The notes below the pieces were generated by a model that saw only the letters and a list, made by a program, of their open reading frames with translations, did no database searches and was not told the DNA's origin. 64,000 nucleotides of DNA from assembly GCA_029204225.1 (NCBI GenBank), contig CM055107.1, positions 2,035,218-2,099,217 of the forward strand, given 5' to 3'. This DNA is from Diphasiastrum complanatum (taxonomy: Eukaryota > Streptophyta > Lycopodiopsida > Lycopodiales > Lycopodiaceae). The stretch's first letter is position 1. Every line of letters begins with the position of its first letter. The position numbers and the translations under genes were made by a program. This document shows, piece by piece, positions 35,374 to 46,459 of the stretch.

Positions 35374-36206
35374 ATGGATCAAAAAATTTCATTTGAAAAA
35401 TTTGACGGTAAGAACTTTCATACATAGCAAGTCAAGATGAGATTATTATTGACTGAGAAAAATTTGTGGGATCTTGTTGAGGGTTTCAAAGTTAAGCAAG
35501 AAGATTTCGGTGATTCATCTAGTATTGATTTGCGTGATAAGAGAGCTGCTGCTTACATTGGTCTTGGTTTGACTAATTCTCAAATTCATCATGTTGACCT
35601 ATCTAAGACTGCTCGTGAAATATGGCAATCATTGGAAGCTATATTTGGAGCATGTTTTAAAAATGGTAAAATTCTTCTTAAGCAGCAATTTCTTGCTTTA
35701 AAGCTAGAAAGTGGAATGAGCTTGAATGATCATGTGAATCATATGAAGTCAATAATGAATCAACTTGCTAGGATTGGTTCTAATATTCTCGAAGATGATG
35801 CTATGGCCGTGCTATTGAATAGCATGCCAGTTGATATAGTAACGTCATTTTTACACTCGAAAACTTGCCTAATCAGTCATTAGAAATGATATAGCTTCAT
35901 TACTTGAAGAAGAACGTAGAATGCAACATTCTGTTGTTACAATCTCTTCAGATGAAGTCACTTTGTTTACTAAATGGAAAGCTAATCAGAATAGTAAATC
36001 TAAAAGTGATGAAGACAATTAGTTCTAAGAGTAAAAAGAACATTAAGTGCTTTTATTGTGGAAAAATGGGACATTATAAGAATCAATGTTTAAAGATGAA
36101 AGCGAATCTTAAGTCAAAAAAGTCCACTGAAAGTGATAAAGAAAAAGAGGAAGTAAACCTAACAGCTGTAGCTGAAAAGTCTTATGATGAAGCAGATGCT
36201 TGGTAA
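35374..36206 (+). pseudogene. Ty1/copia gag with intact zinc knuckle
   Basis: The frame opens at ATG 35374 with MDQKISFEKFDGKNFH, the usual start of copia gag, and then has one in-frame TAG at about 35417. From 35437 to 35883 it is open (REIWQSLEAIFGA, GMSLNDHVNHMKSIMNQL). A frameshift near 35880 leads to a second frame, 35904-36206. This ends with the CCHC knuckle CFYCGKMGHYKNQC, whose Cys and His residues are all present. Gag forms the particle that packages element RNA. No protease or pol follows, so the copy is truncated. The SINE head lies about 90 bp upstream. Confidence 0.9.
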
Positions 36207-37100
36207 TAAGTTTGTGCGCATGTACTTTATTTTCTATGGGATTCAGAAAATTGTTGTAGGATTGCTAAACTTGGAATAGGTGTCCTAGAAGATGGTTCCT
36301 TGGATGCAGAAGTAAGGTGATATCTTCAATATGAGGTAGTTCCCGATGCATTTGCAGTTTCAGGGAAGGATATTATCCTTGGCATAGCTCTTGGACATGA
36401 TGCAGTGAGCAATTTGTTTTGCAGATTCCAGTGGATGTTTGGCTCAAGGGAGGGTGATGGAATTGTTCCACACATTTTCCATTTGATGACATCAGGTTTT
36501 TGCACTAATTGCTAGCATAAATGCCACATCAGTAGAGTTAGGAGTATAATGTACTTTCAGAGTGATGTACTTGGTTAAGCATGAAGTAACACCTCTAACA
36601 AAGCTGTCATTGAGAGAGGGTATTAGAATTACTATTTATGGGCAATGCCACTTTGTTGTTTATTTAGAGACATACTTGAAATATAATAGATAAATGTGGT
36701 AAAGGCCCAATGTGCCTAAAGTCAAGTTTGATATATTTTGGGCCCATCCCCATGTGAAATGGGCTGAGGTCTTTTATGAAGAGGTGTAACCTCTACCTCT
36801 CTCTCACGTATTGTATTTTCTCTCATATTGTAGTGTGCAAGTTTAAGGAAATAGCAACGATGTTCTCTCTCTCTTTTTCTACTATGTTAATGCATATGTG
36901 CATGCTCTGATTTCACACACAGAAGGGAGTGGAGTACTCGCTGGGTATGGCAAGTGGGTCATCAAGTTGTCTATCCATGCATTTTTCGGCTGGCTGCTCT
37001 CTGTTGAGCTCTAGTCATGACCATAGCTGGTAAGGTCTCGACCTGAATTGAACGAACTGGGACAAAAGGCTTTTTAGGTTGATTTTGACAGTCCTTCGTA
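36207..37100. other. no recognisable gene
   Basis: No domain was found. A CT-rich patch at about 36795-36880 resembles LTR leader sequence but could not be assigned. Confidence 0.35.
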
Positions 37101-37106
37101 TGGTGC

Positions 37107-37541
37107 TCAATATGTCTTCACGCACTCGTTGGCAGTATGATTTTGGGAACAGATAGGGCACCACACATTCTCCCGGGAAGGATAGGTCTTTTTAGCCATA
37201 TCTTTAAGCAGTTTTTGGAAATCACCTGTAATCTTATCCATTTGGGCTTGCTGAGTTTTTTGCCAGGTATCCATATGGTGTAACAATTTAGTAGAATTAG
37301 AACTAGAGGTGTGCCCATGGTGTGGATCATTTTGAACGAGAGCTTTTCCCTTGCAATCACAATGATCATACTGATCATCGGATATTTCATCTTCCTCTCT
37401 AATGGCGTCATCCATTACTTCTTTTAGCTGGTCATATGAGTTAGCTAGTTTAAGTTCTCTTGTAATAGATTTAGGTAATTCTACCAAAAAGTGTTTGATA
37501 GCCATTTTTTCTGTGATTTTCTCATCAACGCATTGAGACAC
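37107..37541 (-). pseudogene. antisense LTR-retrotransposon gag C-terminal part
   Basis: A 144-codon minus-strand frame encodes ITEKMAIKHFLVELP, an acidic linker and a terminal zinc-knuckle-like CPICSQNHTANEC (C-x2-C-x3-H-x4-C, one residue shorter than the canonical C-x2-C-x4-H-x4-C). This order (helical gag, linker, knuckle) is typical of Ty3/gypsy gag. It stops soon after the knuckle, and no protease follows. The family assignment is by general layout only. Confidence 0.6.
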
Positions 37542-38660
37542 TTAAAGTGCTTAATGTGGGTGCATACTGATTTGTCCCTTCTCATCTTGATGTAAGGTAG
37601 TTGAATGAAAGGGAATCGTTTGGCTAAGTTGAACCATTACAAATGATTGTTTGTAATATTTAAACTTAAATAGTAAAAGGTCTAAGTATAAGGTTTTTCT
37701 AAACTTTCATTTGAGTTTACTTGTGAGCTTACAAACCACATGCCACAATCAATTCCTATTTTGGGCTAACACAAGGGCTAACAATAGATCACTAGTGGCA
37801 AGCTATTACCAAGACCATAATAAATTTAGAAACATCGTTAGAAGAAGATAGTTCACATATAATAGCATGCAACCTTTCATAATTTAGAAGATTCTCACTA
37901 TTCTTATCCAATGACCACGGAACTTAGGTTATTATGAACTCTACATAAAAGACATGAAGTATCTAAATCATAGTAGCGCAACTTCATTAAGTTGCATTGT
38001 TCTTTTTGATGTGAAATAACAAGGTATCCATTGCACCATAAGTATGTGGTTCTTCCATAACTTTACAAGCTCTGTTTAAATTTAATTTATCATGCTTTTC
38101 TCTTAAAGTGGATAAAACTTTTAAGTAAGATGGAAGGTACATATTTTATGGGATGAACAATTTTTTATTGACGAATCCCTATTTTCAAGGTCGCCAATGA
38201 CCGTAATTGCTTCTCTTCTTGGTTGAGAACACTTACTTTCATACATCTAAATGTGTATTGGAGAAATGTTTAGGTTATAAGGTCTTAATTCCTAATATAG
38301 AATATAAATTTAAAGGATTTACCCTGATAGCTTGGTCTAAACTTTCTCCCGATGTAATAGATTTTTCCTATGCCTTGCATAAAGAATTTAGCTTATTTCA
38401 AATTCATGTTAAAATTCAGAAATAGATCGAACCTCAAAAAACCAGAAAATATCTTCCATGCAATGTAAATCTTCTAGATTAGACCACAACAAATGTCAAT
38501 TATCCAAAATTGTAGGTGTGAAAAAGAAAATTACATGTCCACATGTCCTAAACTAGCTATGTTGACATGGATAAATGAAAATGAAATACAATACCTCAAA
38601 AGACTAATAACACAACATGGCTTCATAGTGTTTTCAGATCATAACTCCAACATCGTATGA
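37542..38660. other. no recognisable gene
   Basis: AT-rich DNA with a 72-codon open frame at 38207-38425 that has no recognisable domain. Confidence 0.35.
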
Positions 38661-38668
38661 ACCACTTT

Positions 38669-38968
38669 AAATGACAACTTTCATGGTTGTCATTTGAGCT
38701 AATTCAAATGATGGTTCCTTTGGTTGTCATTTAGATTGGCTTGAATGACGAGTTTCATGGCCATTATTTAAGCCAGTCCAAATGATGGTTTTTGTGGCTG
38801 TCAATTGGACTGGCTTAAATGACAACTTTCATGGCCTTCATATTCTTTTGCCAATTCAGATGATGGCTTCTTTAGCTATCATTTAGGCTGGTCTAAATGA
38901 TGACTTTCATGGCCATCATTTAAACCAATTGAAATGATGACAAAAAATCTTGTCATCATTTCAAACAA
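38669..38968. repeat. 37-bp hairpin minisatellite, 8 units
   Basis: Units start at 38669, 38706, 38743, 38780, 38817, 38858, 38895 and 38932: a strict 37-bp period with one 4-bp insertion. Each unit is a dyad, with AAATGA at its start and TCATTT about 20 bp later. The last unit is a perfect 13-bp stem (38931-38943 with 38950-38962) around a 6-nt loop. Two unit types, with ACAACTTTCATGG and TGGTTCCTTTGG centres, partly alternate, suggesting a 74-bp dimer. Confidence 0.9.
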
Positions 38969-39003
38969 TGATTTTAATGACTTAATCACATGACAACCCA
39001 ACC

Positions 39004-39170
39004 AAATCAAAATGTTTCTATAATGAAGAGAATGGGCATTACTCTCATGAATGCAAGAAGAAACTTATAAAGAAGGGCAAGTAGCAGCAATAGGAACCCA
39101 ATGACGATGAGAATGGTCGACAAAATCTCTTTATCTCAGTGTTTGGTGGTGGTGCATGGCAAATTAGAGT
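39004..39170 (+). pseudogene. degenerate zinc-knuckle remnant
   Basis: From 39013 the sequence reads CFYNEENGHYSHECKKK. This fits a retroelement CCHC knuckle in which the second Cys has become Asn. Stops follow within a few codons. It is probably a gag remnant of a gypsy or copia element. Confidence 0.5.
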
Positions 39171-39944
39171 TGGGATGTAGCGACCACATGATGCGACATT
39201 ATGAGTAGTTTTCAACTTTTGAAGTGGCTCATGACAATCAAAAGAAGGTATGTCTATGAAGTTCGAGGTAATTGCACAATCCTTATCATGATATCTAGTA
39301 GAAATCTTTAATACCTGAAAAATGTGTTATGTTCCAAGCATTACAGATAAATTGTTACCCTTTGGGGAGATCACAAATCTTGATATGGATGTAGGATTGA
39401 TCACAAGTGATCAATCTAGGTTATAGCATCAACAATATGGGCACTCAATTTTCGTTTGTTAGAAATGTTGAGTAAAAAGTAGATGGTACTTGGTTCGGCT
39501 AGCTTTGAGAAATTAACCCATGTATGTGATGCATGTGTTTAAGAGCACATCATAGGCATCAATTTTATCATGTGACTTAAAAGAGGAAACTTGATTGAAT
39601 TAAAAATAAAAAATTTATGTATGTGTACGAATGCAATCGATGTAATTGGGTGGTTCTTTTTACTTCCTCACATTCATTGATAATTGTACAAGTTTCAAGT
39701 CTTTAATTGTCTCAGAGACCTCAAAGCAACATGGAGATGTGCAAAGGAGAAACAAGACAATCATGGAATGTGCAAGGTGTATGATGGAGGCAAAGTGTTT
39801 GTTGAACTCATTATAGATAGAAGTCATCACTATTGCAATATCCCTTGCTGAACTTTGCTCCTACTAAAGCTCTTAGAGGTCTAATTCCTTTTTAAGAATA
39901 AACGGTTAAACAGAACTTATGATACTCAATTGCATTTTTTGGGG

Positions 39945-40335
39945 TGTACTACTTATGCTCATGTACCCAAGACTATGAGGCTCTTTCATTTCTATGATCT
40001 CCATTTCCATGGTGTAGAACACAATGTAATTGCAACTGGATAATATGAGTTTTTGATAACAAGATGCATTGTCTCTTGCAGAAAATACATTATCTCCATT
40101 GGTGAGATCTTCGAGTACTTGAGCTCCAGTGATCACTACAATCAGATATCGAATCGACGCTTGCCCTTGTTCAAAAGATGATTTCAGTGAAGCTTTACCA
40201 TAACAAATTTGTGTGAACATATGTCGCATGTTTGGATTGGTTGTGGCAAAGGTTCACTGAGATCACCTTCTAAACTTATCCAAAAAAACCATGGTAAAGG
40301 CAAGACAGACCAAGGCTATGAAAAACAAACATGTA
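39945..40335 (+). repeat. LINE-related dispersed repeat, copy 1
   Basis: This segment matches the reverse complement of 45563-45960 along most of its length. Examples are the CACAATGTAATTGCAACTGG and CACTACAATCAGATAT blocks and the end coding LDWLWQRF. Each copy has a private insert of roughly 50-100 bp. The matching part of the other copy joins a LINE RT tail, so this is probably a LINE-related fragment. Confidence 0.75.
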
Positions 40336-40707
40336 GGAACACCATATTCATTGAAGATGAATTAATAATAATCTGAATTGATAATGGAAGTTCCTAAACT
40401 ACAAGGATTAGTTAACTAGAGTTTACGACTATTGACGTCAAATCAACTTCGAGTGTACAAAGACGGATATCATAAGAGTATTCGGGCAGTAACTATGGTC
40501 CAATCACAATTGTTTCTTTTGCCTGGCGGGATATTTGAAAATCACGAAAATTTGGCCAGGTTAGTTAAATACAATTTTCGTCCGTCAACCACTGTTACAG
40601 TTCGTCATAGATGGACACCATTCATTGGGACACATAGGCGTTGAAAGCGTGCGAAGTCAAAAACAACATCTTGACAAAGGGCCCATTTTGAGTTCTAATA
40701 TCCCCTA

Positions 40708-41546
40708 ATGTCATTCACTATGGTAGACTTGGGAGCATCACATAATTACTTGTCAAAAAGTTTGGCAGGGGAATTGGGCATTCAATGTGAAAAAAACGCG
40801 ACCCCTATTTGTGTGGAGACCGCAAAAGGTACAATGACAACTTGTAGATTGGCAACCAACTTGCCAAGCTCGCTGGGCACCTAGAAAAATCAATTAACGT
40901 TCACAATCTTGAAGATGGATGCTTTCGATGTTATCGTGGGACTAAGTTGGTTTAACGAACACGTGGTGGCCTTCTTGCCAAAAGGTGTTAACCTTGTGTT
41001 ATTATATAATGGCAGAAAACCTTGCGTCGTTAGAGCTGTGCCAAGAGATTAATTAGAAATGAACGACATAAATAAAACTGAGCCAACCATCCCTTCCAAT
41101 CTCATTCACCTCTTTAACGAAAGACAACCAACAGAAACAAATCAAATGACAACATTGCCTGCAGCTTCTACATCAAAGATGGATCCAAGTGTTGATGTTG
41201 AGCTCAACCTGGGCGACCAGACAAAAAATATAAAATCCTAAGGGACTTATTTACACGTGCGACAAAACGACATACCTTAGGCTCAATGGAGCCCGCAAGT
41301 ATTTTTTTCTTCCATGGTATTAAAGCAAGCTGCTTATTTACAAAATGGGTGGCCTCAGTCTACTAACTAATACAGCTGCTGCTTTACACAGGTTTTATGT
41401 AAGTGAACTAGATCCACACTTTTCTCGTGCTAAGTGCAAACACGATGTCTCATTTTTCTTTACAGTTGGTCTTCTCTGGCGCCCGTGTAGTAGAAGTTCT
41501 AGTTTGGCCCTGATGAGGACATCAGCTTTCTCAAACGAGGGGAGGA
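40708..41546 (+). pseudogene. Ty3/gypsy protease and 3' end remnant
   Basis: The frame from 40708 encodes MVDLGASHNYLSKSLA, the active-site region of a gypsy retropepsin. The usual D-[ST]-G is D-L-G here, so the catalytic motif is altered. It continues with AFDVIVGLSWF, the typical second protease motif, to a stop at 41050-41052, and stays open in the same frame afterwards to 41241. RT, RNase H and integrase are absent. A short frame near 41470-41546 ends at a polypurine tract (GAGGGGAGGA) that fits a gypsy 3' end. The element has a large internal deletion. Confidence 0.7.
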
Positions 41547-41890
41547 TGTTGTAAAGCTGACTCGATGCACCCAGTGTGCCCTATAAGACTCTAAGGGGTG
41601 AGGCCTGAGCCTCCGGCCTGTGGTGAGCTAGTCAAGTAGTCATAGATCTTGAGCTAGCTCTGGAGCGCCTCTTTACAAAGCCTCTTTACACATTCCTTTC
41701 AACCTTTCTATGCAAAACTGATTTACTATCCATTCAACATGAAAAAATCATCATTGCCTATGGCCAATGGCAATTGAAGCCCAACGCCAAGGATGACTGG
41801 GATCTTAGAAGCTTACTTGGGAGTAGGAGGGACGTCTGATCTAAAGACTTTGAAAATCACAAAGGCCATAAAGCTGCTTTGGGTTTGCTC
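41547..41890 (+). mobile_element. probable gypsy 3' LTR remnant upstream of the ankyrin gene
   Basis: TGTTGTAAAGCTGAC begins directly after a polypurine tract, as a gypsy 3' LTR would. The right end is unknown; the limit given is only where promoter-like sequence of the next gene begins. Confidence 0.4.
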
Positions 41891-41917
41891 CATCTCAAAC
41901 CACCCTGGCCCTATTCG

Positions 41918-41937
41918 AGCCCTAACCCTAACTCTAA
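41918..41937 (+). promoter_or_regulatory. telo-box-like promoter element
   Basis: GCCCTAACCCTAACTCTAAG lies about 50-70 bp upstream of the ankyrin ATG. Telo boxes (AAACCCTAA-like) are common near the start sites of plant growth and translation genes. The position fits, but the role is inferred. Confidence 0.5.
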
Positions 41938-41988
41938 GGAAAAAGAGATGTGGCCATGTTTTTCATCTGTTTGGTGATGGCTCTGGCT

Positions 41989-43460
41989 ATGGCGGGCTCT
42001 CTGCACGAAGCCGCTCGTAACGGGGACGTGGAAGCGTTGCTCGCAGCTCTGGCTTCCGATCCTGCCTCCATCAATGACCGTGACCGCCACTCGCGAACTG
42101 CGTATCCCAAGGCACAAGTAGTAGATTTTTTTCCAAGTCTTATATCTCCAAATTGCTTGTGCAAGCACCGTAGTAAATTTTAGCCTTCACGTTTTTAGCC
42201 ATCTTTTTTTGTGCTCTTATTCTTTTTACTCTGGTCTAGCTAATGCTATGTGCTCATTTTTTTAGAATCAATTCCTTCTTTTAGAATTCCTATCTGTAAT
42301 TTCATGTTTTCTGATTAGGGTTTCTTTTAGTGCTGGGGCTACCCTTTCTTTCTTTGTGCCACCATTACTTTTTCTCTGCGGCGATTGCTTCTTCCAAAAC
42401 TCGGATCTATCATTTCGTGCTTTCAGATCTTGCTGGTTATGTGAGAACTTACTCGTATTTTCATGTTTAAGGTCTGTCTCTGGTTAATCCGAAATAGGCT
42501 TTCTTTCAGAGCGACGGTTACATTGTGTTAATAAAAGATTGTTCTTCGTTTGTTTAATTCTAGTAGATGAGTGCTTATTATGTGAGATTTGAATATCTAT
42601 CTTTTTTCCCAACTCCAATCTATAATTCCAATTTTTCAAATTAAGGATTGTATCTAGTTAATCAGAAATTGTCTTTGGTTTTGAGCTAAGGTTGCGTTGT
42701 GACGATAAAATATTATATTATCTTTATTTAGTTCTGATAAAAAAGTATTTTTGTAGAGCTGATAGCATAGAAAGGAGGTGTATTTGAGTTTGGATTCTTA
42801 ACAAACAAACAATGAAGGCTTCATTTGGGAGCATGGGCAGGGCATGAGCAAGTGGTCAAACTGCTGTGCGAGAAAAATGGTGATGTGGGTGCTGCTGCGT
42901 CGGATGATATGGCAGCAATCCACTTCGCAAGCCAGAAAGGACACATCCAGATTGTTCGCGTTCTCTTGGCAGCAGGGGCTTCGGTTAGTTCGCGAACTCG
43001 TAAGGGCATGACTCCACTTCACTATGCTGTGCAAGGTAGCCACAAGGATCTTATCAAGCTGTTGGTGAAAAGGGGGGCAAATGTGTCCGCAGAGAACAAG
43101 GCAGGGAAGAGGCCCTTGGATTTGGCAAAGGATCAGTCCATTATTGAGCTTTTAGAAACAACTGCAACTGAGCAGAGGTCAAATAAAAGGGCCAAGGAGA
43201 AGGGGGGTGCTGGTGGTACCAATGAGGAGTCAGAGAAGGAACCATGCCCTGAGGCATTAGATAAAATTGACGAGAAGGTGCAAGCATTTGGCCAGTCAGG
43301 CACAACTTGTGAGCCCCTTAAACTAGGCCGACGAAACAAAGATCTGTCGAGTACAGAAGATGATAGAGATGTCGAGGATTTTAGTCCCAAACAGAAAAAA
43401 AGCAAGATTGCTCTTTCTCACCTTTTTCAGGACAGTGATGGTGATGGTGAAGCCGCTTAG
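41989..43460 (+). CDS. plant ankyrin-repeat protein
   Basis: Two exons, 41989-42101 and 42818-43460, join across a 716-bp GT-AG intron (GC|GTATCC donor, GAAG|GCTTC acceptor) to encode 251 aa. The product begins MAGSLHEAARNGDVEALL. About four ankyrin repeats cover residues 1 to 155; TPLHYAVQGSHKDLIKLL is a clear one. A charged tail follows with basic clusters (SNKRAKEKGG, PKQKKSK), ending KIALSHLFQDSD. Small plant ankyrin proteins share this layout and a similar KVALNHL-type tail. Partners are unknown; the basic clusters could be nuclear signals. ATG 41989 was chosen because the conserved MA-SLHEAAR start lies there, but in-frame ATGs at 41956 and 41977 would add up to 11 residues. The gene looks intact. 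A degenerate gypsy end lies 440 bp upstream. Confidence 0.93.
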
Positions 43461-45255
43461 CATTTGCTTCTAGAAACATTTGAAACAAAACGTCTTGAAG
43501 ATGTACCTGTTATACACATTCATGTGTAGATCTGCTGTTACAAATTACAGATCTTTGATTCTTTGAGATATGTAAGTTTGCTTGTATGATGCATTGTTCC
43601 TGGTTTGAAAGTCCAATTTAGTAGCAAATTTGTTGTAGCTGTCTGACTAACTTAACAATCACAAATCATGAAATTGCATGAACAATTTCTAACAAGGATT
43701 TAGTTGACGATTATTTTAAAATGATTGAAAGCTTGTGGCATACTCATGCATTCAGTAAAGTGATGTTAATTCTTAATTGATACTCATTGATAGGGTTGGA
43801 TATGTCAAACGGTTCTTCATTCAAACAAAAGTTTATGTTGATAATGCCTTTAGCCTATATTGTATTCTATTTTTCAGATTTAACTTATTTCCTTTGCACT
43901 AGAATGTTTTAGAAAGGAATTTTTTTGAGAATCTGTTCAAGAATTTTGAGTGAGTGATAATTGAACAACGGCCATTTGGTGATACTCCTTTTTAACAATA
44001 CTCTTGGGCTATATTGCCTATAATCAGATTGCATTCACAGAGAAGTTTGTTTACCAATAGATTAGAATAATATAGAAAATAGATTAGTAAATCATCAATC
44101 GATTGCCAATCCTCACATCTTGGAGCGAGCACGTTGGGATTTTGGGCTGACGTTAAGGGGCTAAGGAGAGAAGAAAAATGTGAAGGGGAGACGTCAAACA
44201 GAGATGCGTGGCCAGAACATCGCAGGGGCCAAAATCTCGCGGTCCTCCAAGGCCAACCTCCAATCAGGATCCAAAGCAAAATTAACATCAAACTACCTTG
44301 GTAGCTATGCCTTTCTTTTACAACAAACATTGCTTCTGAGATCTCATTATACATCGCCCATCCAACTCCAGGGGCTCGGAAAGCATTTCGCACAGCAAGT
44401 TAAAAAACAAGTTAAATGTTTCCCACAGCAAGCATATCCTTCACCATCGGCCATCGCTGAAGAAAAGCTGCAAATTCTGGAGGAAAACAGCTATCCTCTA
44501 CTGCCTCGTTCCTGTTCTTCCAGGGGTATCCTCGCTGCCATCAAAAACTTAGACTAAGCGTTGTTGGGAACAGCGGCCCTCACACGCACTTCTGTATGAG
44601 TTGCTGGCCGGATTCCGTTCACGCTCCAACCAAGGCCGAATGATTTCATGAACACTTACCTGACAAAAGGCGCTGTCTCAGCAGCTCACAGGCGCACGAT
44701 ACAGGCGATTATGACAGCCATGGGAGGAAGGAAGGGCAACGACGATGATTTGAATCTTAGCACTGCGTTCTGCTACCAGATCAGCGATCAGTTTGCAGGA
44801 CAATAGCGACCAGTTTGCAGGTTTGCATGCGTTTTTCTTCAAAAAATTTACTTCACCGTGAGGGCAGCGACCAGTTTTGCAGTCGTGAAGGTGCAAGGAT
44901 CTTTTTTTAGAATAACACTATTCTATAGCATCGTGACTGACAGTTGATACAGAATCAGGACCGATTCCAAGGATTACAAAATTTGCTTCTATAAATTAGC
45001 AGATACATCAGAGACGACAGCGCATATTGGGCCCAAATTTCAGGCAACGACTATGAGCTTCTAATGAAGCATGCCAAAAAATCTATAGAATCCGTGTTTT
45101 CAGCAGTAACAAATTGTTTGAAGTAATAATATCCCTTCTTTTATTAAAAGTGATAAAAAAACCCATGATTAACAAGAAGATTAAAGTATTTAAAATAATA
45201 TCGACAAAAATGAATTAAACTATCCAAAAGCTAAGTAAAACTTAGAATAGTAAGC
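43461..45255. other. intergenic, no recognisable gene
   Basis: Begins with the probable 3' UTR of the ankyrin gene. Frames at 43992-44557 on both strands are mutually overlapping and show no domain. Confidence 0.4.
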
Positions 45256-45258
45256 TAA

Positions 45259-45642
45259 TTACTTAAAACTAACTGCCCGATGTAAATTAGTAAGTAAAAA
45301 GTCAACAAGAGCCCAACTTTCAAGAAAACCAGCTGGTGCAATGCAAGCAGCAGATATCAAGCCAACACCACCAGAAGAGGCAGGAAGAGAAATTTGTCGT
45401 TTAGAAAACTGACCTTCACTTATGTCAAAGGTTCTTGGCCCCAAAAGGCGACCAAATACGCTCGGTAAAGTATCATGAAAATCTCGAAGTAAGGATAATA
45501 CATCAGGTAAAAGAAATACGCAACGTAGAAGATAGCTAGGACGTTGAGCAAAGCATTTAGGGTCTGCCTTGCCTTTACCATAGTTTTTTTTGGATAAGTT
45601 CAGAAAGATGATCTGATCAATCCTTTGCCACAACCAATCCAA
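45259..45642 (-). pseudogene. LINE reverse transcriptase C-terminal fragment
   Basis: The minus-strand frame of 127 aa reads DWLWQRIDQIIFL, then ISLPASSGGVGLISA and APAGFLESWALVDFLL. This resembles the post-RT region of non-LTR retrotransposons (Q-x-x-LP-x-x-x-GG-x-GL ... AP-A-x-x-x-SW). Upstream on the minus strand it runs into the dispersed repeat at 45563-45960. No endonuclease or YxDD motif is nearby, so it is a fragment. Confidence 0.65.
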
Positions 45643-45960
45643 ACATGCGACATAAATTCACTTAGATTTGTTGCGACAAAGCTTTGATCAGATCATCTTC
45701 TGAACATATCCAAATATGCAAAGACAAGGACAATACAGACCAAGGCAATGAAGACCAACATATAAATATAGCCGATATATCCGAGACTTCAACAAGGGCA
45801 AGCGTCGATTTGATATCTGATTGTAGTGGTCACTGGAGTTCAAGTGACCAAAGACCTCCCCAGTGAAGATAATGCCAGTTGCAATTACATTGTGTTTTGC
45901 ACCATGGAAATTTTGATCATATAAATGAAAGAGCCTCACAGAAAAAGTGGTTCATATATT
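45563..45960 (-). repeat. LINE-related dispersed repeat, copy 2 (inverted)
   Basis: The reverse complement of this stretch is collinear with 39945-40335. It also contains a local inverted repeat: GTTCAGAAAGATGATCTGATC at about 45599 faces GATCAGATCATCTTCTGAAC at about 45687, roughly 70 bp apart. That palindrome is not present in the other copy. Confidence 0.75.
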
Positions 45961-46168
45961 TTCAAAAATGATGTATACAAAATATTGTATTACATAATAA
46001 AAAATTCCATTGTTCATAATCTATGGATCTTCAATTTCGATAGATGTTTCAATGCCTTTGCATTTTATATGCTCTTCCTACCTTATTCTTACCTGCACAA
46101 GAGAAATTGTTATAGTTAATATATTTTTTGAAACTGATTCACATAGAAATAGAAGAAAAAGAATATTT

Positions 46169-46459
46169 TCATATGGCATAACATACTTTTACACCATTCA
46201 ATTGAAATTGATAGTACTGAGGTAGTTTGAATTGCAACATGTCTAGTTCTGATCTAATGTGATTGAGACACCAATCTTCCTCTACCTCAACCATTGCAAG
46301 AATGTTGTCATTTCTTTTCACTGTTATCTGAAGCTGCTCTTGAGGGTTTATACCAAAATCTTGATTAAGTGGCTTCCAAACATTTTTGCATTTAATCCAT
46401 CTTCTATAATACAGCAGCAAAGTGAGCATTTGTTTTTCGATGTGATATCTAAATGTCAT
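46169..46459 (-). CDS. unidentified possible exon
   Basis: An open minus-strand frame of 96 codons contains MVEVEEDWCLNHIRSELD and YYQFQLNGVKV, then a good donor (AAAA|GTATGTT at about 46178). A possible acceptor, TCTTGTGCAG, occurs downstream on the minus strand at about 46095. The acidic run with leucines followed by an F-x-L-N-G segment looks protein-like, but I do not recognise the family. It could be a captured gene piece. Confidence 0.25.
   Translation of the reverse strand: MTFRYHIEKQMLTLLLYYRRWIKCKNVWKPLNQDFGINPQEQLQITVKRNDNILAMVEVEEDWCLNHIRSELDMLQFKLPQYYQFQLNGVKVCYAI

Noticed and set aside
38669-38968. Regular 37-bp spacing looks CRISPR-like
   Set aside because: The units are contiguous with no unique spacers, the sequence is eukaryotic nuclear DNA, and no cas genes are present; it is a minisatellite.
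42798-43405. Minus-strand frames opposite the ankyrin exon 2
   Set aside because: They are shadows of the ankyrin coding sequence, which has clear repeats and splice sites.
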